NCBI GenBank assembly: GCA_030770545.1 | Contig: CM061106.1 | Coordinates: 2,878,001-2,942,000 of the forward strand | Direction of reading: 5' to 3' | DNA: 64,000 nt | DNA from: Macropodus opercularis | Taxonomy: Eukaryota > Chordata > Actinopteri > Anabantiformes > Osphronemidae | In this document: one piece after another, positions 1 to 11,765 of the stretch | Layout: the number at the start of each line of letters is the position of its first letter | How positions within the stretch are numbered: the stretch's first letter is position 1 | Notes under the pieces: model-generated | Told to the model about the DNA's origin: nothing | What the model saw: only the letters and a program-made list of their open reading frames with translations | Database searches by the model: none | Position numbers and translations under genes: made by a program

Positions 1-15
1 CTAACAACAACTCAC

Positions 16-350
16 TCTGATGCAGGTTGGTCTTTAAAGTCAATAGGTTGATACATTGACCAGTTGCTCTTGAAGGACACACAACTGGGTTCAGGTCCAG
101 CTTCAGCAGATTCTTGTCTCTGATGGGACCTGATAGAAAAACAACTTAGTGACTCTCACATATTCAGTGGACGTTTCCTTCATCAATGACCAATAATAGT
201 GAATCTTAAACAGTGTGTGTGACTTGGAGACAGAATCATCAGATGGTCTCAGTCATCTCACCTCTGAGCTTTGGTCTGGCTCTCATGGTCCCCACACAGA
301 GTGGTTTTAGAGGGAGGGGCTCCCTCCTCTCTGTCCTCACACTGATTCAT
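16..350 (-). CDS. NLR-1: NLRC3-like NOD-like receptor, first two coding exons only (partial, continues off left edge)
   Basis: Two N-terminal exons of a teleost NLRC3-like receptor. Exon 1 runs 350 down to 262: ATG at 350-348, 29 codons plus 2 nt, beginning MNQCEDREEGAPPSKTTLCG and ending at a GTGAG donor. Exon 2 runs 129 to 16, after a CAG acceptor and before a GTGAGT donor. It contains the family phrase GPEPSCVSFKSNWSM, and the phases fit (2+1). This N-terminal segment has no death-fold domain. In the family it precedes FISNA, NACHT and LRR exons, which would lie left of position 1. The same two exons recur almost unchanged at 24,115-24,440 (NLR-2), so the two genes are tandem relatives. 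The start is chosen by identity with NLR-2 and the known family start. Whether the rest of the gene is intact cannot be seen. Confidence 0.85.
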
Positions 351-3149
351 GTCCACATCAGCTCACACACACTTTCTACCTTCATGTGGAGACAAACACA
401 AATCATTCATGTGCATCAACGGAAATCCTCCTTCCATCATTAGTCAAACATCAGCTGCTCCTGGTCGTCTCTTCCTCTTTGGTTTGTATGCGCTGCCTTT
501 AAAAGTCAAACACCTCTCCCTGAGTAGAGACAAACCAGCTACAGCCTCCTAATGTGACTGAAGAAGAAGAAACACAAAGACAGAGAATCTGAGCAGCTCA
601 GTACAAGCAGCTTGAAATAGGCTGATGCAACCAAACAGCATCTGCATCACCAACCACTTCAAACCAGCAAACAGTGCAGTGTGATGAGAAAGAACATGGA
701 GTCCAGAACCAAGTGTTTAACACAGGAATGAAATGACACAAAGGCAGATTAATATTGTCCATGTGCATCAGAGCAGCAGTAGGTCAACAGTAGAAAGTCT
801 CTGGTAGATGTCAGTAGTTGAGTCTGAGACGACTGACGGCTGCTCCTGTGTTTTAGCAGGATCCACTAAATGAACATTGTTTGGCTGATAGGGTGAAAAC
901 ACACAACTCCATCAGCTCCTATCAGTCTGATGTGAAACCATCCCAGAGTCTCTGCTGCCATAATGGAACTTCAGGCCTCATCACTGCAGAGCAGCTGTTC
1001 GTAATGATCCCTTTTCTCCAGTCCATCCAACACCTGCAGTTGAACCAGCTTCTGTCCCTGAGACTGAACAGCTCGATTCAGGGAGACCTCTGCTAACATC
1101 CTCCTCCATGAACCTGACAGAAGCTGTTACAGCTTTTCTTCCTGTAGTTCACATGTTGTACAACTGCTCCAGTCTCTGCCCTTGTGTGGTGTCAGACCCA
1201 GTTCAGACAGTGACTCTTGCTATACTTCCATCTATTCTAGATCCAATCAAGGACACATGAATGTGCTTCAGACATGATGTGCTGCACAACTCAGAACATC
1301 CATCAGCTCAACACTCATAGCAACACTCTGCAAACTAACCATCAGCGCGTTTCCTCCTATAACGGTGTTTGAGACACGGACTTGTTAATAAAATCCAATA
1401 ATAAATGAAGCAAATGATCAAAGAGACGTGTTCTAATGTCCCTCAGTAATAGTGAGGCAACACAACAACCTTTGATTTTAAATTGAGGGATTTGCTAACA
1501 AAAAAGACGAATAGACCAAAACTAAAAACATTAAAACCAATATTTAAAGAAGCAGAAGCAACCAAGAGATGAGAAACAAGTTGGATGATAAATAATATTT
1601 TAGTGTGTTTTACAGCGGATTTCAGACACGAGTCAAAACTGACCTGTTAACACAAGAGATGCAGCAGAAAACTAACCAGAGGAAGGTTCATGCTTCAGTC
1701 TGTTTATGTCTCACCTGGATTTTCATTAAAAACTGGAAGCTTAATAAAACCTACTAAAACATAAAGCGCTTCATTGTCACATGCAAAGCAAAACTCAAAT
1801 TCAGTGAAATTTGCCTCTGATGTGAAACCTGAACAATCTTCATAATGTCGCTGTCAAACTGTGGATGTGTTGAACAGTGAGAGTTGGATCTGGACCAACA
1901 CCACAACCATCTGAACAAAGCACCTGAAGCTTTAATTCACACAAAGAGCTGCATCAGGAACCAGTGTCACATTAGTACAAACACATCCAGTAGAAACACG
2001 TCCCACAAAGTGATCAGAGTCTGATACTGAGGCTCATGAACACAACATGTTGAGTCATGTCCCAAATGCTTCTGCTTTGTTAATTAATAGTTGATCTGTT
2101 TTAAAGCTCAGGTCCTTAAAATCTACATTTATATTTTCTGCTGTGCTTCACATGAATGTCTGTTTTCATTGTGAGTTTTGCTGAATCTCAGAAAACAACA
2201 CATCAAACCATGTAAATCAATCTGTTCAGAACCTGACAACATTTAGTAACAAGGTTCAAACCCATCAAAGCTGTAACTAAGCATCAGAGACTTACAGCAG
2301 TGATGTGACAGCAGAGTCTCTGGGTCCTGGTTCTGCTCCAGATTAAAGAGTCCAGTCAGTGGAGCTGAAGGTGCCTGAGCTGGATCACTGCTGCTGGGAA
2401 CACTGGTACCGACTCACTGAGATCAGGACCTTTAGACTGAGCTGCTTCCTGGTTTCAGGTTTTCTCTGAACGTTCAGTGAACAAACATCGTCTGGATTGT
2501 TGGCTTTGACTGTTGGTGGTGAACTGGGAGCGACTGACTGGAATATGGACCCGACTGAACTGGTTTCACGACTAATGACAGAGGAGCCACAGCTACACGT
2601 AGCCAAGCTCTGAACACTGGAAAGAAATCAAGTCAAACTCGTCACCATGGTAACAAACAGCTGGAAACTGTACAACTGGATCCTGAATCTAGATTAAACC
2701 CACTGAGGAGCCAGAACCACTGGACCCACTGTGTTAGTCCGTCTGTGTGAGGGATGAGCAGCAGGTGGTGTCCTGTGATTGGTCTGTTTGGAGTGACTGC
2801 TGATTGGTTTCAGCTGATGACATCGTCCCTTTAAACCCAGCTGACATAACCCAGAACCTCTGGATCTGTCGGCTGCTCTGAGGAGCAGAATGAAGTGGTC
2901 AGAACAAAGTGAGAGGAGTAAAGAGAGGAGCAGCATCTGCTCTGTAGGTTTGTGGTTCAGTCCAACTGAAAACCAGCTCAGTCCACAGCATCAGACTGAA
3001 CTGGGTCCATGTTGGGTCAGTTTGGGCCTAAAGCCTGGATCCATAAAGAGCTGATGAAGCGTCTGGACCTGCCTGAGCCTGTGTGGCTCCACCTGAGGAA
3101 TGTGGTTCTGCAGCGTGGCTCCACCTCTTTCTCATAAAGAGGCAGGTCA
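351..3149. other. Intergenic upstream of NLR-1, no gene recognised
   Basis: The first ~70 bases (351-420) still match the sequence upstream of the NLR-2 start (24,441-24,500), so part of the promoter or 5'UTR is shared. The rest is AT-rich single-copy-looking sequence with only short chance ORFs. Small minus-strand ORFs at 2,385-2,606 and 2,694-2,936 have no recognisable family features. Confidence 0.6.
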
Positions 3150-3219
3150 ACCCAGGACGCAGAGTCACAGTCTGACAGACTCTCTGCAGATTCTCTAACA
3201 CTCCCATTGAGACTGTGTC

Positions 3220-3440
3220 TGCTCCCCGTCCACCTAAATTATATAAATCACAAATGAATAAAAGAGGAGTGATTCACAGGAATTAAAAAAAACATCAAGA
3301 CAGAACAAAGTAACAATAAAGGAATTAAGTGTGCTTTATTAAATATCAGATCTCTGTTAATAAATGACTTGATCAGTGACCATCACGTAGATTTATTTAG
3401 TCTCACTGAAAGCTGGCTGCAGCAGGATTTATGAAACAAA
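3220..3440 (+). mobile_element. LINE endonuclease fragment (L2-like non-LTR retrotransposon)
   Basis: The plus-strand translation around 3,329-3,427 reads KCALLNIRSLLINDLI then VDLFSLTESWLQQDL before a TGA. This is the conserved start of the apurinic-like endonuclease domain of L2-type fish LINEs (LLNIRSL and LTE-WL motifs). The bases before it have the expected A-rich, degraded ORF. Nothing downstream continues the domain, so this is a truncated dead copy. A closely related copy lies at 60.4 kb. Confidence 0.7.
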
Positions 3441-4217
3441 TTTCATAAATCAATCTGCAGATTCAGTACTTGAAATAGACAAACAGAGCAAAGTCATTTT
3501 ATTTTGTACAGTATATGATTGTAGCTCCAGTTACTCAAGTATTTTCCCCAGTGATTGATCAGTAAGATTGAAAAGCTTGATCAATACTGATACCAAGGAG
3601 AAAATGGGACAAAATGTGCTGAACACGTACTGTGATGCCATTCAGTTATAGAGAAATGCAAAATGTGAGAGGCTGAACTGAACAAATAGCTTCAAATAAA
3701 ACAAATAGCACGGTTTAGTATAAATGACTAAATAAAGCTGTTAATATATATTCACATCCTGAATCACTTCTCCTACTAAGCGTCATGTAGATGCCTGAAT
3801 CTATTTCAGTCACTGGGTGAGAAGCAGGTGACGACCTATGACCAGCCTCACCCTGCAACACATGCACAGAGATTAAAGAACAGAAGAAACTGACGACGTG
3901 CAGTCGATGTAATGCTGTGAAACAGGTTTTAGTCTGTGGTGCAGCCTGCAGCTACAAACAAAGAGAAGCCAACCATGACTTCTTCACTTCTTTCACTTTC
4001 CTCTGCTCATGGAACCATCGCTCACAGCGTCACATTGTTTCTGTGCCAACTCACACATTTGATTATCAGTAGGTTCATATGAAGAGAAATAACCAACAGG
4101 CCAATAAGTTTACAGTCGGTCAGTGTCAGTGTTTTCCTGTTTTTTTTTCTGTCCTGTGTTTCTGTTTAGTCTTTGTTAATAGTAACGTCCTGCAGTTTGT
4201 AGTGATGTTTAATTCTG

Positions 4218-4575
4218 TTGACATTAGTTTGTGCCAATAGCAATAATGAGGCCAAACCTACATCTGGAGTTATATCATTCATTGTTGGACCTAAAATGTT
4301 TCTCACTACTTCATTAACTAAAGTTCACATGTTTGCCTCCTGTTTTCAAATGTTGCTTTTCTGCTGATGGTGGTTGAAAGGAGCGTCTGGACTCATTACT
4401 GCCACCACGTGGAATGTTATTAAATAACACAACCTTCAAACTGACGTCGCCCAGTTGAAATATTTATGCTCTAGAAACGTCAACGTCCACTATTACTGTG
4501 TAGACACTGACCTGATGTCATCCACCTATAAAATTCACTGACAAGTACTGGATGTGAATCTATCAACAACACAAT
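4218..4575. repeat. Interspersed repeat copy A (partner at 29,042-29,405)
   Basis: About 350 bases here match 29,042-29,405 in the same orientation with only scattered substitutions. The shared stretch includes a long common run through tgaaatatttatgctctaga. I saw no coding potential, terminal inverted repeat or obvious target-site duplication, so its class is unassigned. It could be a transposon fragment or part of an old segmental duplication. Confidence 0.75.
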
Positions 4576-6690
4576 TAAATTAATCATATCATCATATCAA
4601 AAGACAATTATTTCACAGACCATTGATTTATGTTCAATACATAACGTACACACATTACATAGAACACAACAATTTACTCTGTAACAGTTTGACGTGAACA
4701 GTTTCAGTCTGAACATTAGAAATAAAACAACTACATCACGATACTCAGACATCTACTCTTTAATTTTATTTTTTATCATTATTAATGACTTTGTGTCTGT
4801 CATGATGACTCTGTAGCTTCAACTACTGCAGCTCACTGACAAACCTTGATGACAAACTCGTCATGTAGGTGAACGTGTTGTGTAACCTGAGCTGCAGGAT
4901 CATGTAAAGTATTGAGGCAACCCCCAGGTTTCATGTGTGACCACGTGGGTGAAGTGGTGCTAAAGCTAACTAGCTCCAGTTTCTACGGCTGAGACTAAGC
5001 TACGTGCTCAGTAGTGGAGAGAAACACCTGAGCTCCACACATCACAGCCCCAGGTGTCTCTGAACAAACCTGTTAGTAGCGACTCCCTGAACAAGCAGCT
5101 GTTTATATGAACACAGACCCACACTGTCAAACCTGACAACCTAAGAAACACACTGACTCTAATAAAACTCACACAACCAACATCAACCATCTACTGATGT
5201 CACTTATAACAATAACACACACATTTTATGCGTAAAGACCCCTCGTCTCTACCCAGACTCCTCACCCACCACTAGCAGCCAGCTGACCAGCAGTGGCCGC
5301 TACGCTGAGCCTCCTGTGAGGCTCACCCCCAGTGTCCATCATCGTCCTGTTTGGCCCTGGGGGTGGATGAGGGACTGTCAGTCTGTGGTTTAGGGGCTGG
5401 AGGGTGGTGCAGCTCCATCTTGTCTTTGTAGACCACGACCCTGCGACCCCGGCCTGAAACGCAGACCCGGTGGTTCTGTGTTTCCGTCTCTTCATGTTCT
5501 CAGCTGTAGAGTTTTCAGCTGTGACTGTAGACAGATGGAGTCTGATTCCTTGACTCTTTCGTCTTTAGTCACAGTTATCACAGAGCTGCACCACAATTGA
5601 GAGACTTACCTCAGTGACTTTCTCTTTCAGCCTGTAGACATGCGACAGCTCCACCAGCTGACTCTCTCCGTTGCTTGGCAACATGACGCCTTTCACGCCG
5701 ATTCCAGCGGGATCACGAATCCAGTCACCATTCAGTCAAATCGCTCTAGAAGTTACATTTTCTCCAGCCGTGTTCAGCTGCTGTCCCTCATGACAGGCCT
5801 TGGGCAACATGTCGAGTCGACTTTGAAAAACTGCCCACAAGAACATTTGTTTTTCTAAATGCTGTGTAGCACATTTACCTGCTTAACAACTACTTTATGC
5901 TATTTAATGGTAACTATTTCTATTTTCTATTTTTACATTTACGCCAACTCCTGGACCAGCACGCTTGAATAAAACTTGATCTGGAACAAATGTTTGATTG
6001 GCTTGAAGTTATTTCAGCCTGGATGAATTTCTATCTTTGTGATATGTTAAACTTTTAACTTTTTAGATCAGGCTACTGAACATGGTGATTCTGCAGAATC
6101 TACACCAGAAGAAGGAACAGAAACACTTTCAGAGGAAACTTTTATACCCTGGGAGTGAACTGGCTGAAGTGGAGATCACAGAGTCAGAAAAGGAGCCGAC
6201 AACTGATCCATCAACCAGGTGATGAGGTTCCCTCCACCAGCTCACAGGAAAACACCACTGTTGCACTGAAAGCAGCAATGACAGAGTCTCCCTGCTCTGT
6301 GTGAATGAACATGAGAGTCTTCCAACATCGTGTCCAAATGGGCCGAGGTCTGGATTCACAGGTGTGGCTGTTATAATGGTGATAATAATATATATACAGC
6401 CATGTGATTATATATATATAATATATACACATGAGAGAGTAAACAGAGGAAGCAGCGAACCTGATGTTGTAACTCAGTCCAACCACAGAGCATCTCTTGT
6501 GTTCAGAGACTTTGTTTGCTTTCTCCCAGGCTTGTTCTGGGTGGAGCCTTGTTTGAACAGCTAACACAGGAATAATCCTCAGTCCTGACTCCAGCTCTGT
6601 TTCAGTGCATCCACGTCTTAGTGGCTTCAAACCATAAATACACAATAACAAAGTGAACACCTGTGTGTGAATGTGTTTTTAGAAAAAGTT
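4576..6690. other. Gene-poor stretch downstream of ZNF-A
   Basis: No gene recognised. ORFs at 5,262-5,495 and 6,211-6,660 overlap others on the opposite strand and show no family motif. An AT microsatellite-like patch lies at about 6,387-6,428. Confidence 0.5.
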
Positions 6691-6691
6691 G

Positions 6692-6697
6692 TTTATT
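6692..6697 (-). terminator. Candidate polyadenylation signal of ZNF-A
   Basis: AATAAA on the minus strand (tttatt on the plus strand), about 210 bases downstream of the ZNF-A stop. It is the first canonical hexamer met after the stop. Inference from position only. Confidence 0.4.
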
Positions 6698-6906
6698 GAC
6701 TTTTTAATGCACCAGATGTTAAAAGTTATACTTAAACTCAATAAGTCGTCAAAACAGCGCTTTAGTATTTGGTAGGTTTCCATTAAATGATCCAACCATG
6801 TCTTATGAAAACTATCCACACATAAATACATGCATATGGTTGTACAGTATTCACACGTGAACAGACAGGATCTAATCCTTGTCTCATCCTTGATCAGAGA
6901 TGCTGA

Positions 6907-9900
6907 TTATTGTGATTCTAACACAGACTCTTCTCCCCTCTCTCTATTTTTAGTTTCGGTGTGAATACGTTGATGTCTTACTAAGTTACTAAGCTGAGTG
7001 AACGCTTTGCCACACTGCTCACATGAGTGAGGTTTCTCTCCAGCGTGAACACGTTTGTGTGTTACTAAGCTACTGAGCCAAGCAAATGCTTTTCCACACT
7101 GTTCACACCAGTGAGGTTTCTCTCCAGAGTGAACACGTTGATGTCTTACTAAGCCACTGAGCCGAGTGAATGCTTTTCCACACTGGTCACACCAGTGAGG
7201 TTTCTCTCCAGAGTGAACATGTTGGTGTGTTACTAAGCTACTGAGGTGAGAGAACGTTTTTCCACATTGATCACATGAGTGAGGTTTCTCTCCAGTGTGA
7301 ACTAGTTGGTGGCTCACTAAGTGACTGCGGTGAGAGAACGTTTTTCCACATTGATCACACGAGTAAGGTTTCTCTCCAGTGTGAACGCGTTGGTGGCTCA
7401 CTAAGTTACCGAGTTGAGAAAATGTTTTTCCACACTGGTCACACGAGTGAGGTTTTTCACCAGTGTGAACACGTTGATGTTTTACTAAGCTACTGAGGTG
7501 AGAGAACGCTTTTCCACACTGATCACATGAGTGAGGTTTCTCTCCAGTGTGAACATGACATTGGATTTTCAAATTGTCTGAGCTGTGGAAAGCTGCCCCA
7601 CATTCGTTGCAGGTGTACGGTCTTTCTTTATGAATCTGCTGATGGGTCTCGAGGCCACTTCTTGTACTGAAAGCTTTTCCACACTGGTCACAGCTGTAAG
7701 ATTTACCTCCAGAGTGAACCTTCTGATGCTGCTTTAGGTCTGATGGTCTGGTGAAGGTTTGGTCACATTGCTGACAGAGATGCAGCCTTGAAGTCCTTCT
7801 ACCTTTGGGTTTCTAGAGGGACAGATATAGAAGAGGAGAATATTAAATCTCATGATGAAACAAATAGCAACAAATACAATAAGACATATAATTAATAGGG
7901 AAGTAGAGAGTCAGTGTAAAGTACCAGAAAAAAAAAAAAGAAGCAAAGACTTAGAACTGACTGAAACATTACTAAACCTGATCAGAAATGAGACAAAGAC
8001 TAGATGGTGCCTGTTTACATGTAAAAGCTGTTTATCCATTGGTTAGTAGATGTTGAACACGCTGTCTAACATTGTTGCCTGGAAACAACCAATGATGCCA
8101 TGGAAGTACATGTATGGTTATGTTAGGAGACAAAGTCAGCATGACAGCAGAAAAAGAAAACCCCTGGTTGGGCTTGTTGGGAGAGAGCTGCTGACTGTAA
8201 CCGTCTCTGTGCATTTAAGTTCTGTATCCATCATTCCAACAATTCTTGTTTGTAATTTCTCAGTCATCTTGCTCTTCCATCCACATCCAGGGACGTTGGC
8301 TACAGAGCCATAAGCTGTAAACCTCTGGATGACTGTGCACAGGGAACAGAGAAACATCATCTGTATGGACTTGCAGCCTTGAGATTGTCTGTGCTTTTCT
8401 CTTAAATCCACAGACTAAGTCTCCGTCCACAGTCTACACACAAATTAAAGGACCATCACATGCTCAACAACCCATCATTTTTAACTATTTAGAGAGGGTG
8501 CCAATACAGTCTCTGATTTTTGTTTCAAAATAAAATCATATTTGAGAACCAAAATATTTGCACCTGCAACAATAGAAGTCCTGCCTTTTCTTACAGAACT
8601 GCAAGGGTGTCTATATTTTGCTATGACTGTACATCAGTGTCTCTGTAACTACTGTACCAAAAAAAAAAAAATCACAAATGCCTAAGAATCATAATACAGA
8701 TTTGATTAAATCACCCAAAGCAGATGCTGCAGATCCATGCGGCAGAATTAATCTTTCAGGATGTTTAGAAAAGTTTAAAAAGTTTATTTCTGGCTAATGT
8801 CAAACATATCTAATCATATAATATTAATAATTAGTACTTTATTGATTGACGTTTGATGCACAGGCTGTCCCTCAAAAACACCAAGGGTTCAAAATGTTGC
8901 ATTTTCTCCAGGGACAATTCAATGTTTGGAAATGAATCTGAGAAACTGGAATTCAAACACAAACCCTGGAGTTTATGGGCAACTTTGCTACCAAGTCATC
9001 TACAGTCTCTTATGACCAAGATCTAGCAAACATGAGTTCATTCAAACTTAGATCCATAGGTGACAGTCTGCTGCTAAAATCGGGTCAGAACCAAACAGGC
9101 TGAAGCTGCTTTTAGCTGCTATGCTGCATTAAACGAACCAACTTCCTGAGCATCTGAAACGCGCCTCAACTTTAAGTCTGGGCTGCTGAACATTTTAGTT
9201 TCAGACCTTTTACCTTGTCTGATTTCAAGTCAGTCCATGTGCTTTCTGAGCTTTTATTTTGTCTTGACACCACTTCCTGTCTGTCTTTGCCCGTGTAAAG
9301 CACCTTGAACTAGCTGTGTGTGAAATGTTCTCTATACATGAAGCTGATTTGTCTTTGCCTGTTGTGTGGCCTTCAGTGTTCAGTCATGAGGTTTCATTGT
9401 GTCTTGATATTTCTGGACTGAATCATTGTGGTGGACGCCACAAAGCGCCTGCTCAGCATTTTCCGCTGACCTGGATATTTAAATGAGCTTCCTCATGTTT
9501 TAACTGATACATTTATCTCTTTGTTGAAGCTCGTTCTTCTTTTCTGTCCTGTTCAAGCTGCATCAACCAGATTTCGCTGCTACATCGTTGGACGTCTGTT
9601 CTAATGTTTCCTGCGATCATCACTGTTTAGTCAAAGCTTTTCCAGCCACACTCGTTTGCTGGGTTTTCACTAAAGCATCGGGGAAAAGCCGCCATGTTGG
9701 CTCCCACCACGTCTGCAGCCCGACAAAGACTAAACTGCTTCCTAGGTTTGACACCAACCACTTTGTTCTGGTGACAGACGGAGCCTGAGGCTCATGTTCA
9801 GGCTTTTAGTGTCGCTATGAGCCGCTTTTAGCGGTGAACTGATCAGCACCGACCTGTTGGTCTGTGGGATGAGTTTGATCGTTCTCCTGCTCCTCCTTAA

Positions 9901-10128
9901 TTCTGCTAGTGATCCAGTCTTGCTCAGTTAAACTCTGGTCCTGCTGTTCCTCCTTAATTACGCTAATGGATTCGTCCTGTTGTTCCTCCTTAATTCTGCT
10001 AATAGATTCGTCCGGCTCGGTAAAACTTGGGTCCAGCTTCTCCATATTGCTCTTGGTCTGGTATTGATAAATGTCCACATCCTCTACTTTCAGTTCCAAC
10101 TTGTACTGATCCGCCATGGTCCTGGTTG
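6907..10128 (-). CDS. ZNF-A: C2H2 zinc-finger protein, 10 fingers, two coding exons, 389 aa
   Basis: Probable nuclear DNA-binding transcription regulator. Coding exon 1 spans 10,128-9,854. The acceptor CTCCACAG is followed by a strong Kozak ACCATGG with ATG at 10,117, and the exon ends at a CAG|GTCGGT donor after 88 codons. It encodes an acidic tail-like region with three IKEE motifs and no KRAB or BTB signature. Coding exon 2 (7,812-6,907) joins in phase 0 after a TCTAG acceptor and gives 301 aa: KPKGRRTSRLHL, three diverged fingers, then seven close fingers (CDQCGK-F---L--H----H) joined by HTGEKPH linkers, and the tail ETKNRERGEESVLESQ. Finger 3 (CNECGAAFHSSDNLKI) has Gln in place of the first zinc-binding His, so it is probably non-functional. 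A TTG codon at 7,572 looks like a start but lies inside the exon. Paralogue: ZNF-B at 39.7-43.4 kb. Confidence 0.88.
8040..8629 (-). mobile_element. Tc1/mariner transposon relic in the ZNF-A intron
   Basis: A minus-strand ORF at 8,411-8,136 resembles the helix-turn-helix half of Tc1 transposases: TVIQRFTAYGSVANVPGCGW, then KMTEKLQTRIVGMM. The family has a similar RKFKKFGTVANLPGRGR phrase. The frame then breaks. Upstream in the same orientation, the sequence beginning CAGTCATAG at 8,629 (next to a TA) followed by GACACCCTTGCAGTTCTGT resembles the usual Tc1 left terminus. The catalytic DDE part is absent or unrecognisable, so this copy is dead. It lies within the intron between the two ZNF-A coding exons. 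Confidence 0.65.
9250..9370 (+). repeat. LINE/SINE 3'-tail-like repeat
   Basis: The string tgtaaagcaccttgaac, followed by a degraded tgaaatgt-ctatacat, resembles the common 3' tail of L2-type fish retrotransposons (usually ending in a short A-rich repeat). It is a short, diverged scrap. Confidence 0.45.
9453..9853. repeat. Intron block nearly identical to 42,813-43,214 (ZNF-B intron)
   Basis: The ~400 bases directly 3' of ZNF-A coding exon 1 match the same position in ZNF-B with very few differences. It ends flush with the GTCGGT splice donor in both genes. Both copies carry a plus-strand ORF ending KTKLLPRFDTNHFVLVTDGA. This shows the two zinc-finger genes are duplicates. See the separate finding on why the intron is better conserved than the exon. 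Confidence 0.85.
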
Positions 10129-10435
10129 CTGTGGAGAGAAATTAAAGGGAAACTGATGAACAGACCAAAAGTAAAGTTGTCCTGCATAGGAAAGTTCTTA
10201 GTGTAGCTGTATCTCAAAATAGATCAAAGGCATCGTCTCTGGTCTCCATCTGATGCATCCTGCAAACTCAAGATCAACATAAAAAGGGAAACTGGTGACA
10301 CGTTTAAATTTTTCCTTCTCATACATCTGGAGAAAGTGAGTGCGTCACTTCACACTATAATATGGCATCAAACTCTCAGGGACGTCTGTGACTGTATACG
10401 CTATGCGTAGTGCTGTGTCATGGGAAACAGTAAAG

Positions 10436-10456
10436 GTAAATATATATATATATATG
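10436..10456. repeat. TA microsatellite
   Basis: A short run of alternating ta, about nine units, upstream of ZNF-A coding exon 1. Confidence 0.8.
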
Positions 10457-10752
10457 GATTTCAGGAAGGATAATATAAGTCAGTTATTAAAATTAGAAAA
10501 GAACTTAATAAAGGAGGACCCAGTGTGTCGTCTGTGTCCCCAGGTCACTGCTTTAAACTGGACTCAGACCTGGACTCATGTCTGTTTGCACCACACCAAC
10601 CAGACAACGTGATGAGAAGAAAACCACAACAACAACCTCCACCACAGTCTCACTTAGCTAAACAATCCACCACAACACCCTGTTCCACGACCACAGTCAC
10701 AACTACAGAGAAACGTCACAGAGCAGGATAGAGAGAGACAGACTGTTGGTGT

Positions 10753-10990
10753 CATGAAGTACTAAGTAGTACAATGAAGGAACGGTGATCTACTAATTAG
10801 AGAAACAGGTTTTATTCAAACCCAAAGTCTGGAAATAAATCTCAGTTTTACTCATTGTATGATACTTGAGTAGTGGATTACTCAAAAAGTACACAGTAAA
10901 ATAAGTTGATACTTTCAGTGGTAGTACTCTATGAAGTACTCAGTAGTACTATGAAGGAACGGTGAACTACTAATTAGAGGAACAGGGTTT
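10753..10990. repeat. Pair of ~60-base direct repeats
   Basis: The segment at 10,753-10,812 (gaagtactaagtagtac, then gaaggaacggtgatctacta) is repeated at 10,931-10,990 with a few changes. The two copies are about 178 bases apart in the 5' intron of ZNF-A. No coding potential. Confidence 0.7.
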
Positions 10991-11149
10991 TTTATTTATT
11001 TATTTTAAATCTGGAAAATATGTCATTTGCGTTTTCCTAATGCATTTCATTAGTGAATATTTCTAAACGTACACAGTCAATTGTATCCCATTATACTTTG
11101 CATTATTAGTAACATAATCACATTTATCATCAGCTCTATCTGTTACATT

Positions 11150-11765
11150 GTAGTTTCAGTCTCTCAGCTCTTACAAGCGATCGCAACACTGTTACCGTAA
11201 TTATCGCACGAATCTCGCACTTAAAACCCAGTGACGGCTGATTTGACCACGGAAATGCGAACAGCGGCTCAGTTGACCGCAGTCTTCAAAGCCCAGGATT
11301 TGGATACAACGTCATCAGTTATCGTATCGTAAGTCAACATGGCTGACGGACACAGGTAGACGGTCTGCTTCTAAATAACACTACGAACTAATACTACTGA
11401 ATAGTCCACAAAATACTACAACACGGTACCAGAGCATCCGCTACAAAGCACATCTCTACTAATAAAACGACCCGTGGGTTTGAGTCGGAGCGAGCTACGA
11501 GCTTTGTAGCTAACTGGTGCAGCTAAGCTACTGAACAACAGCTACTTCCGCAAACAGAGACTCTGTGTCCCAACATACCTCACAGCCTCGAGCGAAGAAA
11601 ACTCCTTCCGACCAGTCGTTCACGTTGAATAATGGACTCAATTCAACACTTACGCTGTCTCCCTGCCTGTTGTTTCCCGTCGTGGCGGTAGGTGCTTAAA
11701 CGACGTCGCTGCCGGACGATGACGTCACGAGTGCGACTTGTTTTCTGGCGAGCGCTGCCATCAGC
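11150..11765 (-). promoter_or_regulatory. CpG-rich promoter region and 5'UTR exon of ZNF-A
   Basis: CpG density rises sharply here against AT-rich surroundings. A minus-strand splice donor CTGTGAG|GTATGT at 11,579/11,578 can end a non-coding first exon that would join the acceptor at 10,129. A perfect CRE palindrome TGACGTCA lies at 11,720-11,727, about 140 bases upstream of that donor. The transcription start itself cannot be read from sequence. The placement is inferred from the splice donor and base composition. Confidence 0.5.

Noticed and set aside
6211..6660. 149-aa minus-strand ORF
   Set aside because: Contains a poly-Tyr/Ile stretch from a ta-rich run and overlaps two other ORFs; no motif.
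7572..7572. Apparent start of the ZNF-A finger ORF (and likewise 40,436 in ZNF-B)
   Set aside because: The codon is TTG inside an open exon that extends upstream to a splice acceptor; the true start is in the preceding exon.
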